In this document: piece by piece, positions 51,831 to 60,807 of the stretch
How positions within the stretch are numbered: the first letter of the stretch is position 1
Layout of the letters: the number at the start of each line of letters is the position of its first letter
Program-made: the position numbers and the translations under genes
Source: Acinetobacter sp.
GTDB taxonomy: Bacteria > Pseudomonadota > Gammaproteobacteria > Pseudomonadales > Moraxellaceae
Direction: 5' to 3'
DNA: 64,000 nucleotides
Assembly (NCBI GenBank): GCA_031277915.1
Contig: JAITLL010000001.1
Location: 1 to 64,000 of the forward strand
The notes under the pieces: generated by a model
Told to the model about the DNA's origin: nothing
The model's input: the letters and a program-made list of their open reading frames with translations, nothing else
The model's database searches: none

Positions 51831-52409
51831 TTATAATAACTCTAGGCGAATAATTGCTTCAGTATGACGCTTGAAGTCTTCTTCAGCTAAACCTTGTAAA
51901 CCAAGTTGATAAATACCTTCTAATCCGCATACAAAAGCAATGAGTCGCCAAGCAATATCAGTTGAATTAGATATATTTTTAAATTCACCTTCTTTTTTAC
52001 CACATTCAATGGCTTGCACAATTGTTTGATGCCAATTCTGCATGGCAAGGTTATATGCTTTTCGTATTTCAACATCTTGTTCAATCAAGAGTTCAGCTTC
52101 ATTCCATAAGCGTAAGTAGGGCTGAAGTCTATCTATATTTTCTGCACCTAATAAGATAAATAGCTTTTGAAATTGGCTGGTCGTTTTTAGGGTTTGTTCA
52201 ATTTCATCAAGCTGTTCCATTAGCTTTAAAAAAGCTTCAGCTTTTAAATGAGATGCCGAAGAAAAGTGGTGGTGAACTTGTCCAGTTGATGTTTGTGCTT
52301 CTGTTGCGATTCGGCGTACCGTCATGGCTGTAAAACCTTCAGCCAAAGCAACTTGCATGGCTGCTTGCAGAATCATTTCTCTGCGTTGATCGCGATTAAG
52401 ATAGGCCAT
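51831..52409 (-). CDS. amvR: TetR family repressor of the AmvA pump (AmvR/SmvR-type)
   Basis: 192 residues from the ATG at 52409, behind AGGTGAAAG; the frame extends ten codons further but would enter the operator region. The HTH domain (about 8-55) reads QRREMILQAAMQVALAEGFTAM and RRIATEAQTSTGQVHHHFSSA, TetR-type with recognition helix TGQVHHHFS. The C-terminal effector domain is helical (YLRLWNEAELLIEQDVEIRK). It is divergent from amvA. Two operator-like dyads (52459-52474, 52497-52512) lie between. TetR repressors in this position (SmvR/AmvR) derepress the pump in response to cationic biocides; direct effector evidence is not in the sequence. Confidence 0.85.
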   Translation of the reverse strand: MAYLNRDQRREMILQAAMQVALAEGFTAMTVRRIATEAQTSTGQVHHHFSSASHLKAEAFLKLMEQLDEIEQTLKTTSQFQKLFILLGAENIDRLQPYLRLWNEAELLIEQDVEIRKAYNLAMQNWHQTIVQAIECGKKEGEFKNISNSTDIAWRLIAFVCGLEGIYQLGLQGLAEEDFKRHTEAIIRLELL

Positions 52410-52458
52410 GTTTCTTTCACCTGACTGAATTCGACACAAATTACATTAAAACTAAAAC

Positions 52459-52474
52459 TTGGACAAGTGTCCAA
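52459..52474. promoter_or_regulatory. TetR operator 1 in the amvR-amvA intergenic region
   Basis: TTGGACA (52459-52465), AG spacer, TGTCCAA (52468-52474): a perfect 7-bp dyad and the best candidate binding site for the adjacent TetR repressor. Confidence 0.75.
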
Positions 52475-52496
52475 TTGTGTATATAATAACCACAAT

Positions 52497-52512
52497 TTGA
52501 ACACATGTCCAA
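52497..52512. promoter_or_regulatory. TetR operator 2, overlapping the 5' end of the amvA frame
   Basis: TTGAACA (52497-52503), CA, TGTCCAA (52506-52512): the same dyad with one mismatch, 38 bases (centre to centre) from operator 1. It covers the in-frame ATG at 52505, so translation more likely begins at 52535. Confidence 0.7.
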
Positions 52513-52534
52513 GTTTTGGATATTGAAGAGCGTT

Positions 52535-54013
52535 ATGCAAAAAAAATGGTTAATCCTGACAATTATCGTCCTTATATATTTACCAGTTACGATTGATGCA
52601 ACGGTGATGCATGTTGCAACACCTTCTTTAAGTGCAGCATTGAATTTAACTGCCAATCAGCTTTTATGGGTCATTGATATTTATTCACTGATTATGGCGG
52701 GTTTGATTTTACCGATGGGTGCACTAGGTGATCGTATTGGCTTTAAAAAATTATTATTTATTGGAACTGCAATTTTTGGAGTCGGTTCCTTAGCTGCGGC
52801 TTTTTCTCCAACGGCTTATGCCTTAATTGCTTCCCGTGCTGTTTTAGGTCTAGGGGCAGCGATGCTTATTCCTGCCACTTTATCAGGCATCCGTAATGCT
52901 TTTACCGAAGAGAAGCAGAGAAATTTTGCACTTGGTCTTTGGTCTACAGTGGGTGGTGGAGGTGCAGCTTTTGGTCCATTGGTAGGTGGTTTTGTACTAG
53001 AACATTTCCATTGGGGCGCTGTATTTCTCATTAACATCCCGATTATTTTAGTCGTTCTGGTCATGATCGCGATGATCATTCCAAAACAACAAGAGAAAAC
53101 GGATCAGCCAATTAATTTAGGGCAAGCTTTAATTTTGGTTGTAGCTATTTTAAGCCTGATCTATTCAATCAAATCGGCGATGTACAACTTCTCGGTGCTT
53201 ACGGTTGTGATGTTTGTGGTTGGTATAAGTACTTTAATCCACTTCATTCGAAGTCAAAAAAGAACTACCACGCCAATGATTGATCTGGAATTATTTAAAC
53301 ATCCGGTGATTTCTACCAGCATTGTTATGGCTGTTGTTTCTATGATTGCTTTAGTTGGATTTGAACTACTCTTGTCTCAAGAGTTGCAGTTTGTACATGG
53401 GTTTTCTCCCTTACAGGCAGCCATGTTTATTATTCCATTTATGATCGCAATTAGCTTAGGTGGCCCATTAGCAGGAATCTGTTTAAACAAATGGGGGCTT
53501 AGACTCGTATCTACTGTTGGTATTTTAATAAGTGGATTTAGTCTATGGGGGCTTGCTCAGCTTAACTTCTCGACCGATCACTTCTTAGCATGGGCTTGTA
53601 TGGTGTTTTTAGGCTTTAGCATTGAAATTGCCTTACTGGCTTCAACTGCTGCGATTATGTCATCTGTACCGCCTCAAAAGGCAAGTGCAGCAGGTGCGAT
53701 TGAAGGTATGGCCTATGAACTTGGTGCTGGTTTGGGCGTTGCTATATTTGGATTAATGCTGTCTTGGTTTTATAGTCGCTCTATTATTTTGCCAGAAGGG
53801 CTTCCGTCGAACTTAATTGAAAAAGCGAGTATATCGATTGGTGAAACCATGCAATTAGCGTCTAACCTTGAAAGCCCTTTGGGAGGGCAATTAATTGCAG
53901 TTGCTCAGCAAGCTTTTAGTTATGCGCATAGTTGGGTGCTTACTATCTCAGCTATTTGTTTCTTCCTTTTAACTGTATTTGTTTGGTTTAGTTTTCCGAA
54001 AAAAGCGAATTAA
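52535..54013 (+). CDS. amvA: AmvA (AedF) MFS multidrug efflux pump, DHA2 family
   Basis: 492 residues from the ATG at 52535 behind GAAGAG; the ten-codon longer frame would start inside an operator. Fourteen membrane segments as in QacA/SmvA. Motifs: VTIDATVMHVATPSLSAALN (helix 1, D1-type Asp), LPMGALGDRIGFKKLLFIG (loop 2-3 motif A), SRAVLGLGAAMLIPATLSG, and the antiporter motif C region GLWSTVGGGGAAFGPLVGG. The length and sequence fit AmvA of A. baumannii, which exports erythromycin, chlorhexidine, benzalkonium, dyes and other cations by proton exchange. It is divergent from its TetR-type gene with two operator dyads. Confidence 0.93.
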   Translation: MQKKWLILTIIVLIYLPVTIDATVMHVATPSLSAALNLTANQLLWVIDIYSLIMAGLILPMGALGDRIGFKKLLFIGTAIFGVGSLAAAFSPTAYALIASRAVLGLGAAMLIPATLSGIRNAFTEEKQRNFALGLWSTVGGGGAAFGPLVGGFVLEHFHWGAVFLINIPIILVVLVMIAMIIPKQQEKTDQPINLGQALILVVAILSLIYSIKSAMYNFSVLTVVMFVVGISTLIHFIRSQKRTTTPMIDLELFKHPVISTSIVMAVVSMIALVGFELLLSQELQFVHGFSPLQAAMFIIPFMIAISLGGPLAGICLNKWGLRLVSTVGILISGFSLWGLAQLNFSTDHFLAWACMVFLGFSIEIALLASTAAIMSSVPPQKASAAGAIEGMAYELGAGLGVAIFGLMLSWFYSRSIILPEGLPSNLIEKASISIGETMQLASNLESPLGGQLIAVAQQAFSYAHSWVLTISAICFFLLTVFVWFSFPKKAN

Positions 54014-54027
54014 AATGTTTTACAGTA

Positions 54028-54069
54028 TTTAAAGTTTCGGTAGAAAGACTTTTTCTCCGAAACTTTAAA
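54028..54069. terminator. Hairpin after amvA
   Basis: TTTAAAGTTTCGG (54028-54040) pairs perfectly over 13 bases with CCGAAACTTTAAA (54057-54069) around a 16-base loop. It lies 14 bases after amvA; no long T-run, so it may act as terminator or RNA stabiliser before dnaX. Confidence 0.6.
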
Positions 54070-54186
54070 ATAACTGATCGTGCAGACAAATGGTATGGTT
54101 CGCAGTTTATCTGTACGGATATGAGCTTTATGCGTTCACACGCTTTTAAAAACAAAGTATGCTTATGCCTGTAACAAGGAGCATAC

Positions 54187-56313
54187 ATGTATCAAGTACT
54201 TGCTAGAAAATACCGTCCACGTAATTTCAATGAGTTAGTGGGGCAAAACCATGTTTCTCGTGCATTAAGTAGTGCATTGGAACGTGGGCGCCTACACCAT
54301 GCTTATTTATTTACAGGAACGCGCGGTGTAGGTAAAACTACAATTGCACGTATTTTAGCCAAGTGTTTAAACTGTGAGACTGGCGTAACTTCTACACCAT
54401 GTGAAGTCTGTGCAACCTGTAAGGCAGTAAATGAAGGTCGTTTTATTGACTTGATTGAAATTGATGCTGCTTCAAGAACGAAAGTAGAAGATACGCGTGA
54501 ACTTTTAGACAACGTTCCTTATGCGCCAACGCAAGGACGTTTTAAAGTTTACCTGATTGACGAAGTACATATGCTTTCTACGCATTCTTTTAATGCGTTA
54601 TTAAAAACACTAGAAGAACCACCAGAACACGTTAAGTTTCTGTTTGCAACGACTGATCCACAAAAGCTACCGATTACGGTCATTTCACGTTGTTTGCAAT
54701 TTACGCTACGACCTTTAGCCGTCGATGAAATTACTAAGCACCTCGGTGCTATTCTTGAAAAAGAACAAATTACTGCTGACCAAGATGCAATTTGGCAAAT
54801 TGCTGAATCTGCTCAAGGTTCATTACGTGATGCATTATCTTTAACGGACCAAGCCATTGCTTATGGTCAAGGTGCGGTACATCACCAAGATGTTAAAGAA
54901 ATGCTTGGCTTGATTGACCGTACGATCATTTATGATTTGATTTTAGCGGTTCATCAAAACCAACGTGCAAAAGTGAGCCAGTTATTACTCCAATTTAGAC
55001 ATCAAGCGCTAGATGTTTCACTTGTGCTTGACCAGTTGATTTCGACATTGCATGAATTGGCAATTTTGCAATATCTACCTGATTTGATTTTGAAATATAG
55101 CGATGAAATCAATCGCAAAATCATGCAACTGTCTAAGCAGATTTCTGCTCAAGATTTGCAGCTTTATTACCAAATCACATGTAAAGGTCGTTCAGACTTG
55201 CAACTTGCTGTAACGCAAGAGCAAGGTTTTGAAATGTGTGTTTTACGCTTATTGGCATTCCGTCCTTTAGCGCCAAATGAGATTTTAGTTTCAGAGCCTG
55301 TTCAACAAAATGAGCAAGCAGTGGTGGGGCTAAGTTCACAAGCTCAGCCAACAGTTCAAGAGATTACTCCTGTAAGTACCGTTCAGCCTGTTGAAATTAT
55401 TAGTCAACCCGCTATGGTTGAACCTGAACCTGAACCTGAACCTGAACCTGAACCTGAACCTGAACCTGAACCTGAACCTGAACCTGAACCTGAACCTGAA
55501 CCTCGGTCTAATCAGGATCTAATGGTATTTGACCCAAATCATCATGAGCTGATTGGGTTTGAGTCAGCACCTGTTCAAGAGACAAGTAATGTTTTGGAGG
55601 AAGATTTCATTCCAGTACCAGAACAAAAGTCAGTACACGTTCAGGTGGAAACCCAAGCTAAACAAATTGAACCTGAACCAGCTTTCACTGCTGAGCCGCA
55701 AGGTTTATTTGAAACATCTAGCGTTGAATTTTCACTCGCTCAAGATGCACCTGTTACTCATGATTTGGTTTCTGAACCTATTATTGAGCAGCAGTCATTG
55801 ATGCAAGCCGAAGTTGTTATTGAACAAGCCAAAGTTGTTATTGAAACTAATACAGTTGTAAAAGAGTCTAGTGCAGCTGATAACGGGCAGCTTATGCCTC
55901 AGGATATTTTAAAGCTTTCTCCTCAAATTTTAGAAGGTGAGTGGACACTTGAAAAATGGGAGTACTGGTTTAGAAACAGTCAGCTTTCTCCAGCCGTCCA
56001 AGAGCTTGCTCAACATGGTGTGATGACTGGGGAAATTGGCGGTAACACGGTTTTTCATATTCCTCAAGAATATGAAAATATGTTGACCCAATTGCAGCAA
56101 GGTCTAATTGATGCTTTAAAGCAACAATGGGTAGATACGCAGTTTACGGTTGAATATGGTGTAGTCAAAACATCTACACCTTATGTCATGCAAAGTATTC
56201 GTAAAGAAAAAGCTTTCCATAGAGCGACAGAGCTATTACAGCAACAACCCGTTATTAAAAGCCTGATAGAAACTTTTGATGGCGAACTACAAAATATTCA
56301 ATTAAAGCCTTAA
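54187..56313 (+). CDS. dnaX: DNA polymerase III subunit tau (clamp loader)
   Basis: 708 residues. AAA+ ATPase core at 1-370: YRPRNFNELVGQNHVSRALS, Walker A GTRGVGKTTIARILAK, zinc-module Cys at CLNCETGVTSTPCEVCATCK, Walker B LIDEVHML, sensor 1 ATTDPQKLP and Arg finger SRCLQF, SRD motif QGSLRDALSL. A long variable linker (about 370-570) contains 14 consecutive Glu-Pro units and many charged repeats; the C-terminal tau domain (about 580-708, WTLEKWEYWFRNSQLSPAVQ) binds polymerase alpha and DnaB. No A-AAA-AAG slippery site was found at the linker, so the shorter gamma form made by frameshifting in E. coli is not evident. ATG follows GGAGCAT. Confidence 0.95.
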   Translation: MYQVLARKYRPRNFNELVGQNHVSRALSSALERGRLHHAYLFTGTRGVGKTTIARILAKCLNCETGVTSTPCEVCATCKAVNEGRFIDLIEIDAASRTKVEDTRELLDNVPYAPTQGRFKVYLIDEVHMLSTHSFNALLKTLEEPPEHVKFLFATTDPQKLPITVISRCLQFTLRPLAVDEITKHLGAILEKEQITADQDAIWQIAESAQGSLRDALSLTDQAIAYGQGAVHHQDVKEMLGLIDRTIIYDLILAVHQNQRAKVSQLLLQFRHQALDVSLVLDQLISTLHELAILQYLPDLILKYSDEINRKIMQLSKQISAQDLQLYYQITCKGRSDLQLAVTQEQGFEMCVLRLLAFRPLAPNEILVSEPVQQNEQAVVGLSSQAQPTVQEITPVSTVQPVEIISQPAMVEPEPEPEPEPEPEPEPEPEPEPEPEPEPRSNQDLMVFDPNHHELIGFESAPVQETSNVLEEDFIPVPEQKSVHVQVETQAKQIEPEPAFTAEPQGLFETSSVEFSLAQDAPVTHDLVSEPIIEQQSLMQAEVVIEQAKVVIETNTVVKESSAADNGQLMPQDILKLSPQILEGEWTLEKWEYWFRNSQLSPAVQELAQHGVMTGEIGGNTVFHIPQEYENMLTQLQQGLIDALKQQWVDTQFTVEYGVVKTSTPYVMQSIRKEKAFHRATELLQQQPVIKSLIETFDGELQNIQLKP
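55420..55503 (+). repeat. GAACCT hexanucleotide repeat, 14 units, in dnaX
   Basis: Perfect tandem array of GAACCT x14 (84 bases) encoding a Glu-Pro dipeptide repeat in the linker between clamp-loader and polymerase-binding domains. Because the unit is six bases, slippage would change length without frameshift. It is likely a variable-number locus. Confidence 0.95.
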
Positions 56314-56457
56314 ATTTATGTGAATTTTGATCTGGTGAGAAATGTGGGAATAATAGAATTTTCATATTTTTCACTGGATTGAAATATTCAGGTCATGCCA
56401 CTGTCATTGTACTTTCCTATGTTAGCCATTTTAGGTTTTAAATGGACTAATATCGTC

Positions 56458-56610
56458 ATGAAAAGGCAATGCAGAGGAACAACTTCCTTTAAATATTCAT
56501 ATTTCTTATTAATTGGCGCCATTCTACTGAGTGGTTGTAACGACTCGGCAAATGATAATTCGAATACACCAGAAACAGGTAAAAAGCCTGTAATGCGCTG
56601 TGCTCCATAA
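56458..56610 (+). CDS. Small lipoprotein upstream of phospholipase C
   Basis: 50 residues from the ATG at 56458. The sequence is a basic n-region (MKRQCRGTTSFKYSYF), a hydrophobic core and lipobox LLSGC, giving a lipid-anchored mature peptide CNDSANDNSNTPETGKKPVM and a short MRCAP tail. An earlier in-frame ATG (56395) would add an unrelated N-terminus and is disfavoured. No strong ribosome binding site is seen. It lies 26 bases before the phospholipase gene and may be co-transcribed. Small lipoproteins of this kind are common in Acinetobacter; the role is unknown. Confidence 0.65.
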   Translation: MKRQCRGTTSFKYSYFLLIGAILLSGCNDSANDNSNTPETGKKPVMRCAP

Positions 56611-56636
56611 ACTTAAATAATAAAAAGAACTTGACT

Positions 56637-58865
56637 ATGATTACACGTCGTAAATTTTTAAATTACTCTTTAAATATGGGTTTTGGTGCTGCGGCATTGG
56701 CAGCTTTTCCGTCTAGTATTCAAAAAGCTTTAGCAATTCCTGCAAATAATAAAACTGGCACCATTCAGGATGTCGAGCACGTTATTATTTTAATGCAGGA
56801 AAACCGATCTTTTGACCATTACTTTGGTACGTTAAAAGGGGTTCGAGGTTTCGCTGACCGTTTTACAATTCCTCTGCCAAATGGCCGTCGTGTCTGGGAA
56901 CAGCTTAGACGTAATGGACAAGTTTTAACGCCGTTTCATTTAGACGGTACAGCCAATAATGCACAGCGTGCAGATGGGACGCCGCATACGTGGAACGACA
57001 GTCAGCTGGCTTGGGACAATGGCCGTATGGCGAATTGGCCAACCTATAAGACTGACATATCTATGGGCTATTTTAAAGAAAAAGAAATTCCATATCAGTT
57101 TGCACTTGCCAATGCCTTTACGATTTGTGATGCCTACCATTGTTCTATGCACACTGGAACAGATGCAAACCGCTCTTTTCATTTAACGGGTACCAATGGG
57201 GCAACACCGACCAAGCGTTCATTTGTAAACAATGAATGGGACTGGATTGATGGTAATCCAGCTACGGCAGATCGCGGTTATACATGGAAGACCTATGCCG
57301 AACGTTTGGAAGAAGCAGGTGTAAGTTGGATTTGTTATCAAAATATGCCAGATGAATGGGGCGATAATATGCTTGGCGCATTTCGTACGTTTAGAAAGGC
57401 GAATATCGCATCTGGCTATCCTGTTGCAAGCGGTGGTGAACCAAATAAACCGTATGCCGATACAGGGCAAAAGTTACCCTATAAAGCCTATGATGCTGCG
57501 ACCGATAATGCCAAAAATCCACTCTATAAAGGCATTGCCAATACTTTGCCAGGCAATAAACCTGAAGAATATCTCGATGCTTTTAAGCGAGACATTCGTG
57601 AGGGTAAGTTACCTCAAGTGTCTTGGATTAATGCACCATCAATTTATTGTGAACATCCAGATCCTTCTAGTCCTGTCCAAGGGGCATGGTTTATTCAAGA
57701 AATTATTGATGCTTTAACTGCTGTGCCAGAGGTTTGGAGTAAAACAGCACTCATTATCAATTTCGATGAAAATGATGGTTACTTTGACCATGTACCGTCA
57801 CCATCTGCGCCATCACGACTTGAAAATGGTCAGTATGCTGGTAAATCGACATTAAGCAGTGCTGATATGCAGGATGAATATTTTGACCATGCTGCACCTG
57901 AGGGAAGTCATTCTCAACCTACACATGATGGACGAGTTTATGGTCCGGGTCCTCGTGTTCCGTTATATGTGATTTCCCCATGGAGCCGTGGTGGCTGGGT
58001 GAACTCACAAGTTTTTGACCATACTTCCATCCTCATGTTTTTAGAAAAACGTTTCGGTGTAAAAGAGCCGAATATCAGTCCATATCGCCGTGCAGTGTGT
58101 GGTGATTTAACCAGTGCATTTAACTTTAAAACACCAAATGCAGATGTTTTACCTCAGCTCAATGGTAAACAGACACGTTTGCAGGCAGATGAGTTAAGAG
58201 AAAATCAAGAAACTTTGCCAGCTGTACCTGTACCCACGGATATTAAGTTACCGATTCAGCAAAGTGGTATACGCCTGTCACGTGCGCTGCCTTACGAGTT
58301 GCATACCAGCGCGCGCGCTAAAGCAGATGGTAAGGTGCAATTGATTTTTTCTAATACAGGTCAGCAAGCAGCGGTTTTCCATGTATATGACAAACTTAAC
58401 CTAGACCTTATTCCAAAGCGTTATATTGTCGAGCCGAATAAAACTCTAGATGACGAATGGGATGCTTTAAAAGATAACCTAGGTCGTTATGACCTATGGG
58501 TACTTGGTCCAAATGGCTATCATCGTCACTTTAAAGGTGATACTCAACGTATTGTTGATAGTGGTGTTAAACCTGAAATTCGAGTGTGCTATGACATTGC
58601 CAATGGTGATGTATACGTAGAACTCATGAATGAAGGAACCAAGGATGCAATATTGATAGTAAAACCTTGTGCATATCGACAAGATGCGCCGTTACAATTT
58701 ACCGTAAAAGCGGGACAAATCGTTAAGCAACATTGGGCTTTAGCTGACGTAGGGCATTGGTACGATTTTGAAATCACGAGCCAGAGTGATCCATATTATT
58801 ACCGACGTTTTGCGGGCCGAGTTGAAACGGGTGAAGACTCCTTTAGTGATCCTGCAATGATGTAA
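56637..58865 (+). CDS. plc: Phosphocholine-specific phospholipase C (Tat-exported, PlcN-like)
   Basis: 742 residues from the ATG at 56637. A twin-arginine signal (ITRRKFLNYSLNMG) with hydrophobic core and AIPA start shows Tat export. The phosphoesterase core has VEHVIILMQENRSFDHYFGTL, HTGTDANRSFHLTG with catalytic residues, SWINAPSIYCEHPDP, IINFDENDGYFDHVPSP and RVPLYVISPWSRGG, the signature of the AcpA/PLC-C superfamily. Two C-terminal DUF756-type repeats follow (about 500-740). It cleaves phosphocholine headgroups and is linked to cytolysis and phosphate acquisition. A. baumannii has two such enzymes; which one this is was not resolved from sequence alone. A strong terminator follows. Confidence 0.92.
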   Translation: MITRRKFLNYSLNMGFGAAALAAFPSSIQKALAIPANNKTGTIQDVEHVIILMQENRSFDHYFGTLKGVRGFADRFTIPLPNGRRVWEQLRRNGQVLTPFHLDGTANNAQRADGTPHTWNDSQLAWDNGRMANWPTYKTDISMGYFKEKEIPYQFALANAFTICDAYHCSMHTGTDANRSFHLTGTNGATPTKRSFVNNEWDWIDGNPATADRGYTWKTYAERLEEAGVSWICYQNMPDEWGDNMLGAFRTFRKANIASGYPVASGGEPNKPYADTGQKLPYKAYDAATDNAKNPLYKGIANTLPGNKPEEYLDAFKRDIREGKLPQVSWINAPSIYCEHPDPSSPVQGAWFIQEIIDALTAVPEVWSKTALIINFDENDGYFDHVPSPSAPSRLENGQYAGKSTLSSADMQDEYFDHAAPEGSHSQPTHDGRVYGPGPRVPLYVISPWSRGGWVNSQVFDHTSILMFLEKRFGVKEPNISPYRRAVCGDLTSAFNFKTPNADVLPQLNGKQTRLQADELRENQETLPAVPVPTDIKLPIQQSGIRLSRALPYELHTSARAKADGKVQLIFSNTGQQAAVFHVYDKLNLDLIPKRYIVEPNKTLDDEWDALKDNLGRYDLWVLGPNGYHRHFKGDTQRIVDSGVKPEIRVCYDIANGDVYVELMNEGTKDAILIVKPCAYRQDAPLQFTVKAGQIVKQHWALADVGHWYDFEITSQSDPYYYRRFAGRVETGEDSFSDPAMM

Positions 58866-58872
58866 GTTTAGG

Positions 58873-58909
58873 TGGGGCAAAAAGAACAAATCATTTTCTT
58901 TTTGCCCCA
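58873..58909 (+). terminator. Phospholipase C terminator
   Basis: TGGGGCAAAAAGAA (58873-58886) pairs with TTCTTTTTGCCCCA (58896-58909) over 14 bases, followed by six T residues. It separates plc from the convergent thioesterase gene. Confidence 0.9.
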
Positions 58910-58913
58910 TTTT

Positions 58914-59348
58914 TTATAATAAATAACTTTTTAAAGCTTCACGAACTGACTCAGAAATGGGTACGGTTTTACGCGTTTCGCGATCTACAAACACATGCAC
59001 AAAATGTCCTTGAGCTGAGGCTTGCTCTTGACCTTGTTTAAAGATCGCCAATTCATAACGTAGAGAAGTCGTACCGATTTTACCAATCGCAACACCTACT
59101 TGAATAATTTCTGGAAATGATAACTCTTGTAAAAAGCTACATGCTGAATCAACCACTAAGCCAATTGATTTTGCTTCATGAATATCAAAACCTGTTTTTT
59201 GAATAAGCAATGCATTGGCTGCCGTATCGAAGTAGCTATAGTAAGTCACATTATTCACATGGCCATAAATATCGTTATCTGCCCAACGCGTTTGAATATC
59301 TAAGAAGAACTTAAATTGATCTCGGGTTTTTAAAACGGGTTTAGTCAT
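58914..59348 (-). CDS. Acyl-CoA thioesterase, 4-hydroxybenzoyl-CoA type (hot-dog fold)
   Basis: 144 residues. The YbgC/FadM-like start is FKFFLDIQTRWADNDIYGHVNN; RWADND-YGHVNN carries the catalytic Asp and the conserved Tyr/His/Asn. The long hot-dog helix is VTYYSYFDTAANALLIQKTG. It ends with the typical VHVFVDRETRKTVPI strand. It probably hydrolyses acyl-CoA esters in the cytoplasm. Its ATG overlaps the stop of the upstream alcohol dehydrogenase by one base (TAATG), so the two are translationally coupled. Confidence 0.9.
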   Translation of the reverse strand: MTKPVLKTRDQFKFFLDIQTRWADNDIYGHVNNVTYYSYFDTAANALLIQKTGFDIHEAKSIGLVVDSACSFLQELSFPEIIQVGVAIGKIGTTSLRYELAIFKQGQEQASAQGHFVHVFVDRETRKTVPISESVREALKSYLL

Positions 59349-60505
59349 TAATGAATCGCCTGATAAATTGCCAGAGCAGCGGCTTCTGTCATATCACGCG
59401 GGTTATTTTGTAGCAAGCGAGTTTGCAACATGGCATCTTGAGCAAGTCTAGGTAAGCTGGACTCATCAATACCCAAATCTCTAAGTTTTAAGGTCAAGCC
59501 ACTACGGTCTAAGTGGTTCTGCATATGATCAATAAACAGATCACATAAACCATCAGTGCTGCCATTACTGTATGGGTCGAGCCATTGCATAAGTTCTGCA
59601 TAGAGTTTTTTTGCATTGGGTGCATTAAATTTTAATACTTCAACCAACACTAAGGCATTGGTATGCCCATGTGATAAATGAAAATGACCGCCCAGTGGGT
59701 AAGCTAAAGCATGTACAGCAGCAACAGGTGAGTTAGCAAATGCTTGACCCGCGAGCATTGAACCAAAAAGCATGTTTTGCCGTGCTTCTAAATCATTACC
59801 GTTCTTAAGTACTTTTGGTAAGTTATGGTTTAACAACTTCAAAGCATGCTTAGCTAAAATATCGGTGTATATATTCTTCTTGTGTTTAGAGGTATATGCC
59901 TCAATAGCATGCACCATCGCATCAATACCTGTAGCAGCGGTAATATGTGCTGGAAGGTTTTGAGTAAAAGTAGCATCAAGAATTGCTGTGTCGGCGTACA
60001 GTACTGGAGAGACAATCCCCATTTTTGTTGTCTCACCAGTAGTCACAATTGAAATAGGCGTTACTTCAGAACCTGTACCGGCTGTCGTTGGAATTAAAAT
60101 AAGAGGTAGGCGAGCAGTGGTTACTTGGTTTACGCCGTACATCTCTTGCAGACTTTGAGTTTGGTTGGGGTGGGTGAGTAAAGCGATTACTTTTGCAACA
60201 TCTAAAGAACTGCCACCACCAAAACCAATAATGGCATCTACATTTTGCTGTTTTGCATAATTAGCTGCATCTAAAACGACTTGTTCTGGTGGATCAGCTT
60301 GAACATCTGCATAAATGACATATTCAATATTGAGCGTATCTAAAATTTGAAGAATAGGCAGGTGTAATTGATTTTTAATCATGCCCGCATCAGTGACCAA
60401 TAATAATTTACGGTAAGCTTTTGCAGATAAAATATTTCGTAATTCTTGTATAGAGCCTAAGCCTGAGATGATATTTGGAACGGTTTGAAATTGAAAATGG
60501 CTCAT
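59348..60505 (-). CDS. Iron-containing alcohol dehydrogenase
   Basis: 385 residues from the ATG at 60505 with AAGGAA upstream; earlier in-frame ATGs (60511, 60532) are poorly spaced. Type III ADH motifs: NAD loop GFGGGSSLDVAKVIALL, LILIPTTAGTGSEVTPISIV, metal-ligand His/Asp region GIDAMVHAIEAYTSKH and VHALAYPLGGHFHLSHGHTN with the paired His residues. It oxidises or reduces short-chain alcohols/aldehydes with NAD(P)H and Fe2+. The thioesterase gene overlaps its stop. The gene begins a leftward operon; the 302-base upstream gap shows no clear operator. Confidence 0.9.
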   Translation of the reverse strand: MSHFQFQTVPNIISGLGSIQELRNILSAKAYRKLLLVTDAGMIKNQLHLPILQILDTLNIEYVIYADVQADPPEQVVLDAANYAKQQNVDAIIGFGGGSSLDVAKVIALLTHPNQTQSLQEMYGVNQVTTARLPLILIPTTAGTGSEVTPISIVTTGETTKMGIVSPVLYADTAILDATFTQNLPAHITAATGIDAMVHAIEAYTSKHKKNIYTDILAKHALKLLNHNLPKVLKNGNDLEARQNMLFGSMLAGQAFANSPVAAVHALAYPLGGHFHLSHGHTNALVLVEVLKFNAPNAKKLYAELMQWLDPYSNGSTDGLCDLFIDHMQNHLDRSGLTLKLRDLGIDESSLPRLAQDAMLQTRLLQNNPRDMTEAAALAIYQAIH

Positions 60506-60807
60506 ATACATTATTTCCTTATTCTTGAACATTATTGTTGAACGTTTCTTTAAGATTCAATCTTCAAATAACTTAGCATAAGACACCTTAAAATAAAGTA
60601 GCTCTGGTGCGATTATGTTGAGTGTTGTCAGAGATAAGCACTATTTTTATGTGGTCGGAGTAGGGTGATAGACCAAGATCACGTAGGTAATTTAAAAGTC
60701 CATTGTAAGGTGGTTTTTTTGTTATTTATAGGCTTGTGTAGATTTTCGAGCAGACTACTAATTTATATAATGCCTTAACAATTTATAATTTTATTCGGTT
60801 CTAAAAA
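60506..60807. other. Intergenic region between divergent ADH and YcgJ genes
   Basis: 302 bases between divergent starts. It must hold both promoters. No ORF, hairpin or recognised operator was seen. Confidence 0.45.

Noticed and set aside
55420-55503. CRISPR-like repeat array
   Set aside because: The repeat is a pure hexamer with no spacers, in frame inside dnaX.
54187-56313. Programmed frameshift in dnaX producing gamma
   Set aside because: No A-AAA-AAG slippery heptamer or stem-loop was found at the end of the AAA+ core; the tau frame simply continues.
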